Below are positions 10,387 to 18,259 of a stretch of 64,000 bases of DNA, piece by piece (positions within the stretch are counted from its first letter, which is position 1; each line of letters opens with the position of its first letter). This DNA is from Hyalangium gracile (GTDB taxonomy: Bacteria; Myxococcota; Myxococcia; Myxococcales; Myxococcaceae). The DNA is taken from the NCBI RefSeq assembly GCF_020103725.1, contig NZ_JAHXBG010000010.1, positions 186,001-250,000 on the forward strand, in the 5' to 3' direction. The translations under genes and the position numbers were made by a program. A model generated the notes under the pieces. The model was not told the origin of the DNA. It did not search any database and saw nothing but the letters and a program-made list of their open reading frames with translations.

Positions 10387-12066
10387 ATGTCCGAGCCCCC
10401 CGCCAAGAAGCGCTCCCGGCGCACCGACCCTGCCCCCGACCCCACCTCGGGCAAGCCCACCGCCAGCAAGCGCGCCGCGCAGAGCGGCGACACGAAGAAG
10501 GTCCCCGCCGGCCAGCAGGGGCGTCGCGTGGCCGCGGCGGGCCCGGCCTCCGACTCGCCGGAGGCCCAGAAGGCCTACGAGGCGCTGCGCGCCGTCGTCG
10601 CGGGCTCCACCGACTCGGTGTCCGCCAAGGATCTCCAGGGCCGCTACCTGCTCATCAACGAGGCGGGCGCTCGGGCGCTCGGGCGCTCGGTGGAGCAGGT
10701 GCTGGGCAGGGATGACTCGGAGCTGCTCCCACCGGAGCAGGCCGCGGACGCCATCGCCAAGGACCGGCAGGTGCTGTCCACCGGGCAGACCATCACCTTC
10801 GAGCGGGTGGAGCACACGCCCGGCGGGGCGCGCGTGCTGCTGTCCACGCAGGGCGTGCTGAAGGACACGGCGGGGCAGGCGTTCGGCACCTTCTGCGTCC
10901 ACCGGGACATCACCCGGCACCAGCGGGTGGAGGAGGAGCAGTCGCTCAACGTGGAGCGGCTGCGGCTGTGCATGGAGGCGGCCCAGGTAGGCACGTGGGA
11001 CTGGGACATCCAGGCGGGGCGGATCCGCTGGTCGGAGAACATCGACTCCATCCTGGGAGGCGTGCCGGGCGGGCCGGGAGACACGTACGAGGCCTTCCTG
11101 CAGCGGGTGCTGGCGGAGGACAGGACGCGCTTCGCGCAGCAGGTGGCGGCGGCGCTGAAGGCGCCGGCGGACTTCGAGGCGGAGTTCCAGGTCTACGTGC
11201 CGCAGGGGGCGCCGAGGTGGATGCGCTCGAAGGTGCGGGTGCTGTCGCGGGACGGGCAGGCCACGCGGATGCTGGGCACGCTGAAGGACGTCACGCGCGA
11301 GCTGCAGATGGAGGAGGAGTCGCGCCGGGCGGTGGACTTCCAGGAGCAGCTGGTGGGCATCGTCAGCCACGACATCCGCAGCCCGCTGGGGGCGATCATC
11401 TCCTGGGCGCGCATCATGGCGGCGGGAGGCCCGCCGCCGGAGGAGCAGCAGCGCACGTTCAAGCGCATCACGTCGGCGGCGCTGCGCATCGAGCGGCTGA
11501 CGCGGCTGCTGCTGGACTTCGCGCGGGCGCGGCTGGGCGGGGGCATCACGCTGGAGCCGCGGCGGTGTGACATGCGTGAGCTGCTCCAGAAGGTGACGCA
11601 CGAGTTCCGGGTGGCGTACCCGGATCGCGCGGTGTCGTTCGAGGTGGAGGGGGCGGACAGCCACGGGAGCTGGGATCCGGATCGACTGGGGCAGGTGCTG
11701 TCGAACCTGCTGGAGAACGCGCTGAAGTACAGCCCGCCGGACACGGCGGTGCGGCTGGGGGCTCGGGGGGAGAAGGATCAGGTGGTGCTCGCGGTGCACA
11801 ACCAGGGCAAGCCCATTCCCTCGGAGCTGATGCCGCACATCTTCGAGCCGTTCCGGCGGGGGCCGCAGTCCTCGCGCACGGCGAAGACGAGCTACGGGCT
11901 GGGGCTCTACATCGTGCAGGAGATCGTCCACGCGCACGGGGGCACCATCGAGGTGCGCTCGGACATCGAGGAGGGCACCACGTTCACCGTGTGCCTGCCG
12001 CGAGTGCCGCCCGCGGCGATGGAGCTGATGAAGCGCCCGTCCCCGGTGGCGCCTCAGCGCCCGTGA
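10387..12066 (+). CDS. Cytosolic sensor histidine kinase with two PAS domains
   Basis: 559 aa. A basic, Pro/Lys-rich N-terminus (about residues 1-55) precedes PAS1 (60-170) and PAS2 (190-310, AAQVGTWDWDIQAGRIRWSE). HisKA follows with His328 in VGIVSHDIRSPLGAI, then HATPase (LLENALKYSPPD, SYGLGLYIVQEIVHAHGG). The motif ARARLGGGI after the H box places it with the kinases at 16103 and 51552. No partner receiver is adjacent, so it is an orphan. Two oddities: a triplicated octanucleotide inside PAS1, and a decayed second copy of its 3' end at about 14.25 kb, beyond a toxin/immunity cassette. Confidence 0.93.
   Translation: MSEPPAKKRSRRTDPAPDPTSGKPTASKRAAQSGDTKKVPAGQQGRRVAAAGPASDSPEAQKAYEALRAVVAGSTDSVSAKDLQGRYLLINEAGARALGRSVEQVLGRDDSELLPPEQAADAIAKDRQVLSTGQTITFERVEHTPGGARVLLSTQGVLKDTAGQAFGTFCVHRDITRHQRVEEEQSLNVERLRLCMEAAQVGTWDWDIQAGRIRWSENIDSILGGVPGGPGDTYEAFLQRVLAEDRTRFAQQVAAALKAPADFEAEFQVYVPQGAPRWMRSKVRVLSRDGQATRMLGTLKDVTRELQMEEESRRAVDFQEQLVGIVSHDIRSPLGAIISWARIMAAGGPPPEEQQRTFKRITSAALRIERLTRLLLDFARARLGGGITLEPRRCDMRELLQKVTHEFRVAYPDRAVSFEVEGADSHGSWDPDRLGQVLSNLLENALKYSPPDTAVRLGARGEKDQVVLAVHNQGKPIPSELMPHIFEPFRRGPQSSRTAKTSYGLGLYIVQEIVHAHGGTIEVRSDIEEGTTFTVCLPRVPPAAMELMKRPSPVAPQRP
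10665..10688 (+). repeat. Three tandem copies of an 8-bp unit inside the kinase PAS1 coding sequence
   Basis: GGGCGCTC occurs three times head to tail. The unit length is not a multiple of three, so gain or loss of one copy would shift the frame within residues 93-101 of the kinase at 10387. The present copy number keeps the frame open. Confidence 0.85.
11863..11981 (+). repeat. Left copy of a roughly 118-bp direct repeat (kinase 3' end)
   Basis: This segment encodes PQSSRTAKTSYGLGLYI and following residues of the kinase HATPase domain. It recurs in the same orientation at 14245-14362 with about nine differences by eye, including a one-base deletion. The two copies bracket the SitA/SitI-like cassette. 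Confidence 0.85.
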
Positions 12067-12081
12067 GGCGGGGCGGACCGT

Positions 12082-12684
12082 TCAGAGGTACACGCCGTCT
12101 ACCTGCTCCAGAACGGCCCTGATGGCTTCTTCTGTCGTGCCGCAGAAGGCCGCGAGCTCCGGGGCTGCATGTGTCACGGCGACGGTCGAAGGAGGATCCT
12201 TCGCAAAGCGCTTCCCGAAGATGGAACCATGTTCTCCGGGCCATGGCAGAGCCTGCAGCTCACGCCACCTGGCCGCAGGTTCCAGAATGGTAAAGCAGGG
12301 CCATGAAGGGAACCGAAGCGTCTGGGTGTCGCACCCGAGAAAGCGCGTCCAATTCAAGTGCGCCTCGGAGAAATCACACCCCTCGATGCTTCCCTCGGTG
12401 GGCCGATCCGGCCAGCTCCCGAAATCGTTTCCACTGAAGCGCCCCTTGAACCGGCAGCCCCGCAGGTGAGCCGTGTCCCAGCGGAAGTCCTTCAGTGGCT
12501 TCTTGATGATGAACGTGCAGTCGATGAACCGGGCCTGGGGAATGATCAGGTTGCGCGCGGACATCCCCAGCACGAGCGTGCAACCGCGAAGCGTCAGCAT
12601 CGGCCCGAGAAAGCACACGACCCCGGAACCGAACTCGAGCCGCTCGTGTGTGAGCTCCCTGTTTTCGAGATTGACCTGGGTCAA
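12082..12684 (-). CDS. Putative SitI-like immunity protein with pentapeptide-like repeats
   Basis: 200 aa, TTG start at 12684 with a GGGCGGGAAG ribosome site. It begins 18 bp after the stop of the SitA-like toxin gene, so the two are co-transcribed. Residues 30-125 show irregular repeats built on Cys/aromatic steps (RGCTLVLG, ARFIDCTFI, LRGCRFKG, IEGCDFSEAHLNWTRF), resembling a pentapeptide-repeat right-handed helix. The C-terminal 60 residues are different. No signal peptide, so it should be cytosolic, as expected of a protein that neutralises an incoming toxin. The immunity role is inferred from position. Its stop lies only 15 bp from that of the convergent kinase. Confidence 0.65.
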   Translation of the reverse strand: MTQVNLENRELTHERLEFGSGVVCFLGPMLTLRGCTLVLGMSARNLIIPQARFIDCTFIIKKPLKDFRWDTAHLRGCRFKGRFSGNDFGSWPDRPTEGSIEGCDFSEAHLNWTRFLGCDTQTLRFPSWPCFTILEPAARWRELQALPWPGEHGSIFGKRFAKDPPSTVAVTHAAPELAAFCGTTEEAIRAVLEQVDGVYL

Positions 12685-12702
12685 GTCTTCCCGCCCTCGG
12701 GC

Positions 12703-14196
12703 TCAGAACGCGATCATGCGAAAGAAGATGTCCGCCATCCGCCGTCCATGAAGCTCCATGTTCGAGTGGGTTCCAGAGAGCACCTCGTAGCGAATGCCCG
12801 TGGCAGGGTCAACCGCATCCACTCCCCTGCCGTTCCATCGCAGGTGTGTGAACTCCCTGCTCAACATCCGCTCCACCCATTGTCCCCGAAACCTGCGCTC
12901 CATCAGGTGTGCCTCGAGAAACCTGCCCTGAGCTCTCGCCTTGTCGATGGCGGCGGACTGCTCTCGCGAAAATTTGTCAGGGCCCCAGTCCCTGGCGATG
13001 CGCCTCCCCGCTTCCACCAGTCGATCCCCCACCGGATCCTTGAGGGGAATCTCCCGGCTGGACTGGCCGGCTCGCAGGTGCCAGCGCTGGCCATTGTCGA
13101 GGAAGACCTGACGGTTGCCGCCTCGGTGGCGGATGATGGTGGTGACACCAGCCCGGACCGCCCTGGCTTCTTCCGCCACCGCCGCGGTGCTTCCGGGACG
13201 GCGCACCATCAGGGTGAAGGTCCGCTCCTCGGCAACCCCCACCGCCTCCACTTCGCCCACTGCCGTCAGCCTCAGCCCCTGCGCCTCTGCCCACGCCGCC
13301 GCGCGCTCGAAGCCAGGCAGCCGGGGCAGCTTCGCGGCGAACCTCACCGCTCCCCCCGTCAGCACCGCCGTCACCAGCATCACCACCACTCGCGCCGTGT
13401 TCTCCCCCATCACCCGGCGGAAGCGCTCGCTGGCTTGCTCTATCTGTCCGTAGCTGGTGGCCCGGTCCACCTCCCTCACCAGCAGCGCCCACCCATCCAT
13501 CAGGCTCCACAGCGCCTGCACCGGCAACCACGCCAGCAGTGCCACCGTCAGGCTCGCCGCCAGCGCCTTGGAGACAGGCTCGGGCAACAGCCACAGCAAC
13601 AGATAGAAGCAGCCGGTCCACACCACCATGGACACCAGCGCCGCGGGCGACACCAGTTGCCGGAGCGCCATCCGCGTCTCCTTCAGCACCTGCCTCAACG
13701 ACAGCGCCAACCCCAGGGTGCGCAGGTCCTCACGCGTCAGGACGGGCCCGTCCGTGAACAGCCCCAGGCAGTCGCCCCCGCCGTACTCCTCCTGGCACAT
13801 TCCCCCATAGCCGCGTGCAATCTCCGCCACGGAGGCCGCCTCCAGAGGGCCGCCCTCCTCCAGCGGTAGCAGCCGCACCACTCGCCCTCGCTCGATCTCC
13901 GCCCTCAACTCCGCTCGCAGCTCGCCCTCCATCAGCCAGCGCGCAAGCTCCCGGGGCTCCGAGGTGAGGTGCAGCTCCGGCGCCACCATCCTCATGGCCC
14001 GCTGAAACTCCTCCTTGGGTACCACCACCGGCTCGGCGCGTCCCATGTCCGCGCTCAGCTCGTGCTCCTCGTAGCCAGCCGCCGCGGACTCCGCCTCCTC
14101 CGGCTCCACACCCAGCTCCCGGTGCACCACGCGGGGTGTCCCCGAGCACCCCATCAACAGCACCAGGAAGAGCGCTCCCACTTCGCGTGGGCTCAT
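12703..14196 (-). CDS. SitA-like polymorphic toxin lipoprotein
   Basis: 497 aa, ATG at 14196 behind GGGAGG. A lipobox (LVLLMGCS, Cys17) is followed by an acidic region, then three strongly hydrophobic segments (about residues 181-205, 208-232, 263-286), then a polar C-terminal domain of about 100 residues ending GIRYEVLSGTHSNMELHG and a short aromatic tail. A lipoprotein head, hydrophobic middle and variable C-terminal toxin tip match the SitA toxins (SitA5-like, from memory) that myxobacteria pass between cells by TraA/TraB outer-membrane exchange. The following gene is the likely immunity partner; no SitB-like gene is adjacent. The toxic activity is unknown, though a nuclease-type tip would fit. 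Family assignment is from recalled architecture. Confidence 0.72.
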   Translation of the reverse strand: MSPREVGALFLVLLMGCSGTPRVVHRELGVEPEEAESAAAGYEEHELSADMGRAEPVVVPKEEFQRAMRMVAPELHLTSEPRELARWLMEGELRAELRAEIERGRVVRLLPLEEGGPLEAASVAEIARGYGGMCQEEYGGGDCLGLFTDGPVLTREDLRTLGLALSLRQVLKETRMALRQLVSPAALVSMVVWTGCFYLLLWLLPEPVSKALAASLTVALLAWLPVQALWSLMDGWALLVREVDRATSYGQIEQASERFRRVMGENTARVVVMLVTAVLTGGAVRFAAKLPRLPGFERAAAWAEAQGLRLTAVGEVEAVGVAEERTFTLMVRRPGSTAAVAEEARAVRAGVTTIIRHRGGNRQVFLDNGQRWHLRAGQSSREIPLKDPVGDRLVEAGRRIARDWGPDKFSREQSAAIDKARAQGRFLEAHLMERRFRGQWVERMLSREFTHLRWNGRGVDAVDPATGIRYEVLSGTHSNMELHGRRMADIFFRMIAF

Positions 14197-14244
14197 GTGA
14201 TGCCTCCCTCAAGGCGGAAGACTTCACGCTACACCCAGAGAAGA

Positions 14245-14362
14245 CCGCAGTCCTCGCGCACGGCGAAGACGAGCTACGGGCCGGGGCTCTACATCGTCCA
14301 GGAGATCGCCCACGCGCACCGGGCACCATCGAGGTGCGTTCGGACATCGCGCAGGGCACTAC
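14245..14362 (+). pseudogene. Decayed second copy of the histidine-kinase 3' end
   Basis: Translates as PQSSRTAKTSYGPGLYI and matches the C-terminus of the kinase at 10387. One base is missing in the stretch CACGCGCACCGGGCACC, which breaks the frame, and similarity ends just short of the kinase stop. No start codon or upstream kinase sequence accompanies it. It lies immediately upstream of the SitA-like gene, so intact kinase, cassette and kinase fragment are in line. Confidence 0.85.
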
Positions 14363-14407
14363 CTGGCCGTCCACTCAGGTCCGACGAGGAGTTTCCGCGA
14401 CTCCGTG

Positions 14408-14436
14408 CGAACTGGTCTGCTTGTCATACCAGTTCG
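14408..14436 (-). repeat. Dispersed palindromic repeat, copy 1
   Basis: 29-bp core: arms CGAACTGGT and ACCAGTTCG around the 11-base spacer ATGACAAGCAG, on the minus strand here. The next 40 bases on its 5' side also belong to the unit and hold a second hairpin (CCAGGGAGG then CACCCTGG), as in the 48.7-kb copies. It lies between the kinase fragment and another gene remnant. Confidence 0.9.
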
Positions 14437-14527
14437 GTACCGGTCCGCTCCCAGGGTGCCTCCCTGGCCGGGCGCATGTCCGCCGCTGGCAGGTCGAGAC
14501 GACACATCCCGCTCCTCTCGGGCACTC

Positions 14528-14683
14528 ATGGCAGGTGAGCACGAGGGTCGCTTCTTCATTCACGGCGCGGGAGAGCTCGAGGTGCAGGAGTTCGACCCGG
14601 TCGCCCGCCACTTCGTGGCCCTCGGAGAGCTGTACCCCGAGCAGGGCGGCACCGTGTCGCTCTCATGGGACGTGACGGGGTGA
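14528..14683 (+). pseudogene. Probable 3' remnant of an unidentified gene
   Basis: 51 codons with good coding bias (AGELEVQEFDPVARHFVALG, then [11 protein letters not shown]) but no ribosome site before the ATG. The sequence reads like the tail of a larger beta-rich protein. Its stop overlaps the end of the convergent HxlR gene by 21 bp. It could be a real small gene, but with a kinase fragment and a palindromic repeat on its left, a truncated remnant is more likely. Confidence 0.4.
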
Positions 14684-15115
14684 GGGCGCTGGCCGCCGAG
14701 CCGCTCGGACGGTGCCGCCCGACGTAGGCGCTGCGCTCCCACTCTTCCTCCCGCTCGCATCGAAGCGCTCACGCGCGGCCTGGATCGCCTCTCGATGATT
14801 CTGGGCCCACGCCGCCAGGGCATTCACCGGCTCGAGCAACGTGCGCCCGAGCTCCGTCAGTCCGTACTCCACCCGCGGGGGCACCGTCGGAAACACCGTC
14901 CTCGTCACCAGCCCGTCGCGCTCGAGTCCCCGCAGCGTCAGCGTGAGCATTCGCTGGGAGATGCCTTCGATGCTCCGCCGCAGATCGCTGAAGCGCAGAG
15001 GCCCGTCCCCCAGGCTCCCGACGATGAACACGCTCCACTTGTCGCCCACGCGGTTGAGCACTTCGCGCGCGGCGAGGCACTCGGCCTCGGGATGCCTGGT
15101 GTTCCTTGGTGACAT
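14663..15115 (-). CDS. HxlR-family winged-helix transcriptional regulator
   Basis: 150 aa from the ATG at 15115, which has AAGGAGG eight bases upstream; an upstream in-frame GTG at 15139 has no such site. The HxlR domain spans residues 12-100, with Cys13 in [19 protein letters not shown] and the recognition region [20 protein letters not shown]; the last 30 residues are a basic tail. HxlR proteins sense redox or electrophile stress or small metabolites and often control a divergent enzyme gene. Here the divergent gene encodes a pirin, and a perfect inverted repeat lies between them. Confidence 0.9.
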   Translation of the reverse strand: MSPRNTRHPEAECLAAREVLNRVGDKWSVFIVGSLGDGPLRFSDLRRSIEGISQRMLTLTLRGLERDGLVTRTVFPTVPPRVEYGLTELGRTLLEPVNALAAWAQNHREAIQAARERFDASGRKSGSAAPTSGGTVRAARRPAPSPRHVP

Positions 15116-15171
15116 CGGTGTGCCTCCTTGCGCGGCCACAGGCTCCTCTTTAGAGACTCTGGGAACAAGCA

Positions 15172-15194
15172 GTAACCAGCCTCCTGCTGGTTAC
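15172..15194. promoter_or_regulatory. Perfect inverted repeat, candidate HxlR operator
   Basis: GTAACCAGC and GCTGGTTAC, 9-bp arms around the 5-base spacer CTCCT, within the 102-bp gap between the divergent HxlR and pirin genes and 24 bp before the pirin start. Position and symmetry fit autoregulation and control of the pirin gene by the HxlR dimer. Confidence 0.65.
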
Positions 15195-15217
15195 CAACCT
15201 ATGACTGGAGCCCGTCC

Positions 15218-16078
15218 ATGGCCCTCCCCCTCCTCTCCCACCGAAAGCTCGCTCGCGTGCGCACACTGCCCGCCCCCTCACCGGGCCAGTTCGGCCCGGC
15301 CCACACCGCCATCGAGGTCATCCGGCCTCACGAGTGGGAGGACGCTGACCCGTTCATCCTGCTGATGGATGACCGCCTGGACGGTCGGTTGGTGGCCGGC
15401 CCTCATCCCCATGCCGGCTTCGAGACCGTGACCTTCCTCGTCGACGGAACCATGCCCGCCGAGCACCAGCGCGAAGGCGCGCTCGCCGCCGGAGACGTCG
15501 AGTGGACCACCGCTGGCAGTGGCATCGTTCACGGCCCCGATGCGCCCATCGAAGGACGGATGCGCGTGCTGCAACTCTGGCTCACGCTTCCCCAGGCCCA
15601 GCGCTGGACGGAGCCCGATCATCAGTTCATCCGCCGCGATGCAGCGCTCGTGCGCCGCGAGCCCGGGGCGGAGGTCCGTCTCTACAGCGGAGCGACCGGC
15701 TCGCTCGTCTCGCCGACGCGCAACCGCGTGCCCGTCACCCTCGTCGACGTGCATGTTCAGCCGGGCGCGGAGGTGACGCAGCTCCTGCCCGCGTCCCACA
15801 ATGGCTTCCTCTACGTGCTCGAAGGCGAGGCGCGAATCGGCATCGATGCCCAGCCGCTGAGGCCCGGGCAGGTGGGTTGGCTCGATCGTGTGATGGGCGA
15901 CGGGGAGACGGCGCTGCGCATCGCGAACGCTGGCGCGGAGCCGCTGCGTGTCCTGCTCTATACGGGCCAGCGGCAGAACATCCCCCTGGCCTGGTACGGC
16001 CCCTTCATCGGAGACACCCGCGCGGACATCGTCCGTTCGTTCGAGCGGTACCAGGCAGGGACCTTCCTCAGGGTCTGA
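15218..16078 (+). CDS. Pirin family protein (cupin; possible quercetinase-like activity)
   Basis: 286 aa, two cupin domains. The N-terminal metal motif is present (GPHPHAGFETVTFLVDG, then GIVHGPDAP), and the C-terminal half carries the pirin_C domain (LYVLEGEARIGIDAQPLRPG). Bacterial pirins bind iron in the N-terminal cupin; some oxidise quercetin and others modulate enzyme partners. Divergent from an HxlR regulator and probably under its control, as with many HxlR-linked stress genes. Substrate not predictable. Confidence 0.93.
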   Translation: MALPLLSHRKLARVRTLPAPSPGQFGPAHTAIEVIRPHEWEDADPFILLMDDRLDGRLVAGPHPHAGFETVTFLVDGTMPAEHQREGALAAGDVEWTTAGSGIVHGPDAPIEGRMRVLQLWLTLPQAQRWTEPDHQFIRRDAALVRREPGAEVRLYSGATGSLVSPTRNRVPVTLVDVHVQPGAEVTQLLPASHNGFLYVLEGEARIGIDAQPLRPGQVGWLDRVMGDGETALRIANAGAEPLRVLLYTGQRQNIPLAWYGPFIGDTRADIVRSFERYQAGTFLRV

Positions 16079-16102
16079 GCGTCCGGCACTCCCGGCGGAA
16101 GC

Positions 16103-17992
16103 TCACCCCGCCTGAAGGCCGTGCGCGCGCCACGGCAGGTGCACGCTGAAGGTCGTGCCGTGAGGGTCCATCGAGGACACGAGGATCCGCCCACTGTGCG
16201 CCGTGACGATCCGCTCCGCGATGTACAGGCCGAGGCCGAGCCCCTCGGACTTCCGCCCACCGCTGCTCTCCCCCCGGATGAAGGACTGGAAGATGCGAGG
16301 GAGCAGCTCCGCCGAGATGGGCGCTCCCTGGTTGTGGATGCTCAGGACGCACTCACCCTCGCGGGCCTCGACCCTCACGTCCACGGGGCTGCCGGCGGGG
16401 CTGTGGTTCAGGGCGTTGCTCACCAGGTTGGCCACCACCTGGGCCAGCCGCGCGGCGTCCCACACCCCTTGCAGGGACTCCGGTAGCTTCAGGTGGATGT
16501 CGCGCCCGGGGTGCGCGGCGCGATGCTCCTCGACCACCTGGAGGATGATCGCGTGCAGATCACACGGCTGCGGCTGGATGGGAATCCCTCCCCCGAGCCG
16601 CGCCCGGGTGAGGTCGAGCAGATCCCGGATGATGCGGCTGGCGCGCTCGGTCGCGGCGTTGATGACATGCACCTTGCGCAGCAGCTCCGGATCCCTCAAG
16701 CGCTGCGAGAGCAGGGTCGTCGCGAAGGAGATGGCGCTGATGGGGTTGCGCAGATCGTGGCCCACGATGCCCACCAACCGCTGCTCGAGCTCCATCATCC
16801 GGGAGGACTCCTGCTCCTGGTGTTTGCGCTCGGAGATGTCCCGCAGCGTCCCCACGGAGCGCTCCGCCGCGCCCCGCGCATCCCGGAGGATGCGGCCCTG
16901 CACCGCCACCCAGCGCTCCACCCCATCCTCCGCTCCCACCGTGCGGAACTCGTCCTGGTACACCGCCTGCCCCGGGGCGGCCAGGGTGGACTCGATGTTC
17001 GCGATGACGCGCGGGCGATCCTCGGCGTGCAGCGCCGCGCTCAGGGACGCGCGATCCAGGGCCTGCTCGGCTCGCAGGCCCAGCAGCGCCCGGGAGCGGC
17101 TGTCACACGTCAGCTCGCGGCGCCTGGCGTCGTAGTCCCACGTCCCGATGTCTCCCGCCGCGATGGCCAGCCGCAGCCGCTCCTCGCTCTCACGCAAGGC
17201 CTGCTCCGCGCGGACCTGCGCCGTCACGTCTCGCGCGATGCACAGCACCGACGTCACCTGCCCCTGCTCATCCCGCTCCGGGACGAGGCGGGAGTGGAAG
17301 TGGCGCCGCAGTCCGTCCGCGGCCACGAAGTCGAAGCTCATCGACGTCTCGCTCCCTCCCAGCGCGGTGTCGATGGCGGCGCTCCAGCTTTGGACCAGCT
17401 CGGGCGGCATGCCGAGCTCGGCATTCGTCTTCCCGATGAAGTGGAAGCTCGGGATGCCGCCGAGGCGGGTGATGCCCGGGCTGACGTAGAGGTGCCGGTG
17501 CTGGGTATCGAAGCGCGACACCACGTCCGGGAGGTTCTCCGCCAGCCGGCGGAACTGCAGCTCGCGCTCGCGCACCTCGGCCTCGGCCCGGAGCGCCCGC
17601 TGGTGGTTGCGGCGCAGCCGCGCCAGCCCGTTGGCTCGGGCCGCGAGCTCCGCGGCGGCATAGGGCTTGGCGAGGTAGTCGTTGGCGCCAGCGGACAGGC
17701 CCTCGACGATGTCCGCGCTGGTGTCTCGCGCGGTGAGCAGGAGGATCGGCAGCTTTGCAGCGTCCCACTGCTGGCGCACGAAGCGGCAGATATCGAGCCC
17801 CGATGAGCCAGGCAACATCCAGTCGAGCACGACGACATCCGGCAGGGACCCCAGCGACAGCCGCTCGAGGAAGGAGGGCCCGTCGCGAAAGGCCGCGACG
17901 TCACAGGAGCCCGCCAGGGAGCGCTGAATCGCGGCGGCCTCCATGGGGCTGTCATCCACGACCCAGACGATGTAGCGCTCTGAGAAACTCAT
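16103..17992 (-). CDS. Hybrid histidine kinase: receiver-PAS-PAS-HisKA-HATPase
   Basis: 629 aa from the ATG at 17992; a TTG at 18007 is the alternative, and neither has a strong ribosome site. The N-terminal receiver (IVWVVDDSPMEAAA, acceptor Asp in VVVLDWMLPGSSG, Lys in YLAKPYA) precedes two PAS domains (about residues 155-275 and 290-400). Then comes HisKA with His412 in VGIVGHDLRNPISAI, the TRARLGGGIPI motif shared with other kinases here, and HATPase (LVSNALNHSPAG, GLGLGLYIAERIV). An N-terminal receiver suggests that another kinase controls this one. It points tail-to-tail at the pirin gene. The 267 bp upstream hold short inverted repeats (for example ACCC-N7-GGGT near 18.10 kb) but no convincing promoter. 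Confidence 0.92.
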   Translation of the reverse strand: MSFSERYIVWVVDDSPMEAAAIQRSLAGSCDVAAFRDGPSFLERLSLGSLPDVVVLDWMLPGSSGLDICRFVRQQWDAAKLPILLLTARDTSADIVEGLSAGANDYLAKPYAAAELAARANGLARLRRNHQRALRAEAEVRERELQFRRLAENLPDVVSRFDTQHRHLYVSPGITRLGGIPSFHFIGKTNAELGMPPELVQSWSAAIDTALGGSETSMSFDFVAADGLRRHFHSRLVPERDEQGQVTSVLCIARDVTAQVRAEQALRESEERLRLAIAAGDIGTWDYDARRRELTCDSRSRALLGLRAEQALDRASLSAALHAEDRPRVIANIESTLAAPGQAVYQDEFRTVGAEDGVERWVAVQGRILRDARGAAERSVGTLRDISERKHQEQESSRMMELEQRLVGIVGHDLRNPISAISFATTLLSQRLRDPELLRKVHVINAATERASRIIRDLLDLTRARLGGGIPIQPQPCDLHAIILQVVEEHRAAHPGRDIHLKLPESLQGVWDAARLAQVVANLVSNALNHSPAGSPVDVRVEAREGECVLSIHNQGAPISAELLPRIFQSFIRGESSGGRKSEGLGLGLYIAERIVTAHSGRILVSSMDPHGTTFSVHLPWRAHGLQAG

Positions 17993-18259
17993 ATGAATGG
18001 GGCACAAAACAGCGGGTGTCGAGCCAGCCCCCCTCTCGAGTGCCCGCAGCGATGAGCATCCCCGCAGCGGTAGCTGTTACCATAAGTGGAGTACCCATTC
18101 ATCGGGTGCAACACAATCCAGTGTTTCATGCGCTGGAACGCATCAGGCGCGCGGCGGCTCGACGCGGCGCGGCCACGAACGGGCGCACGCTCGGCGGAAC
18201 GGGCCAGGGGCAGGCAGCGGGTCAGCCGCCCCCCACCCGCCCTTCGAGCCTGCTCCGGC

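Noticed and set aside
11863-14362. Transposon insertion with target-site duplication around the Sit-like cassette
   Set aside because: The repeat is far longer than any target duplication, has diverged, and no transposase or terminal inverted repeats are present.
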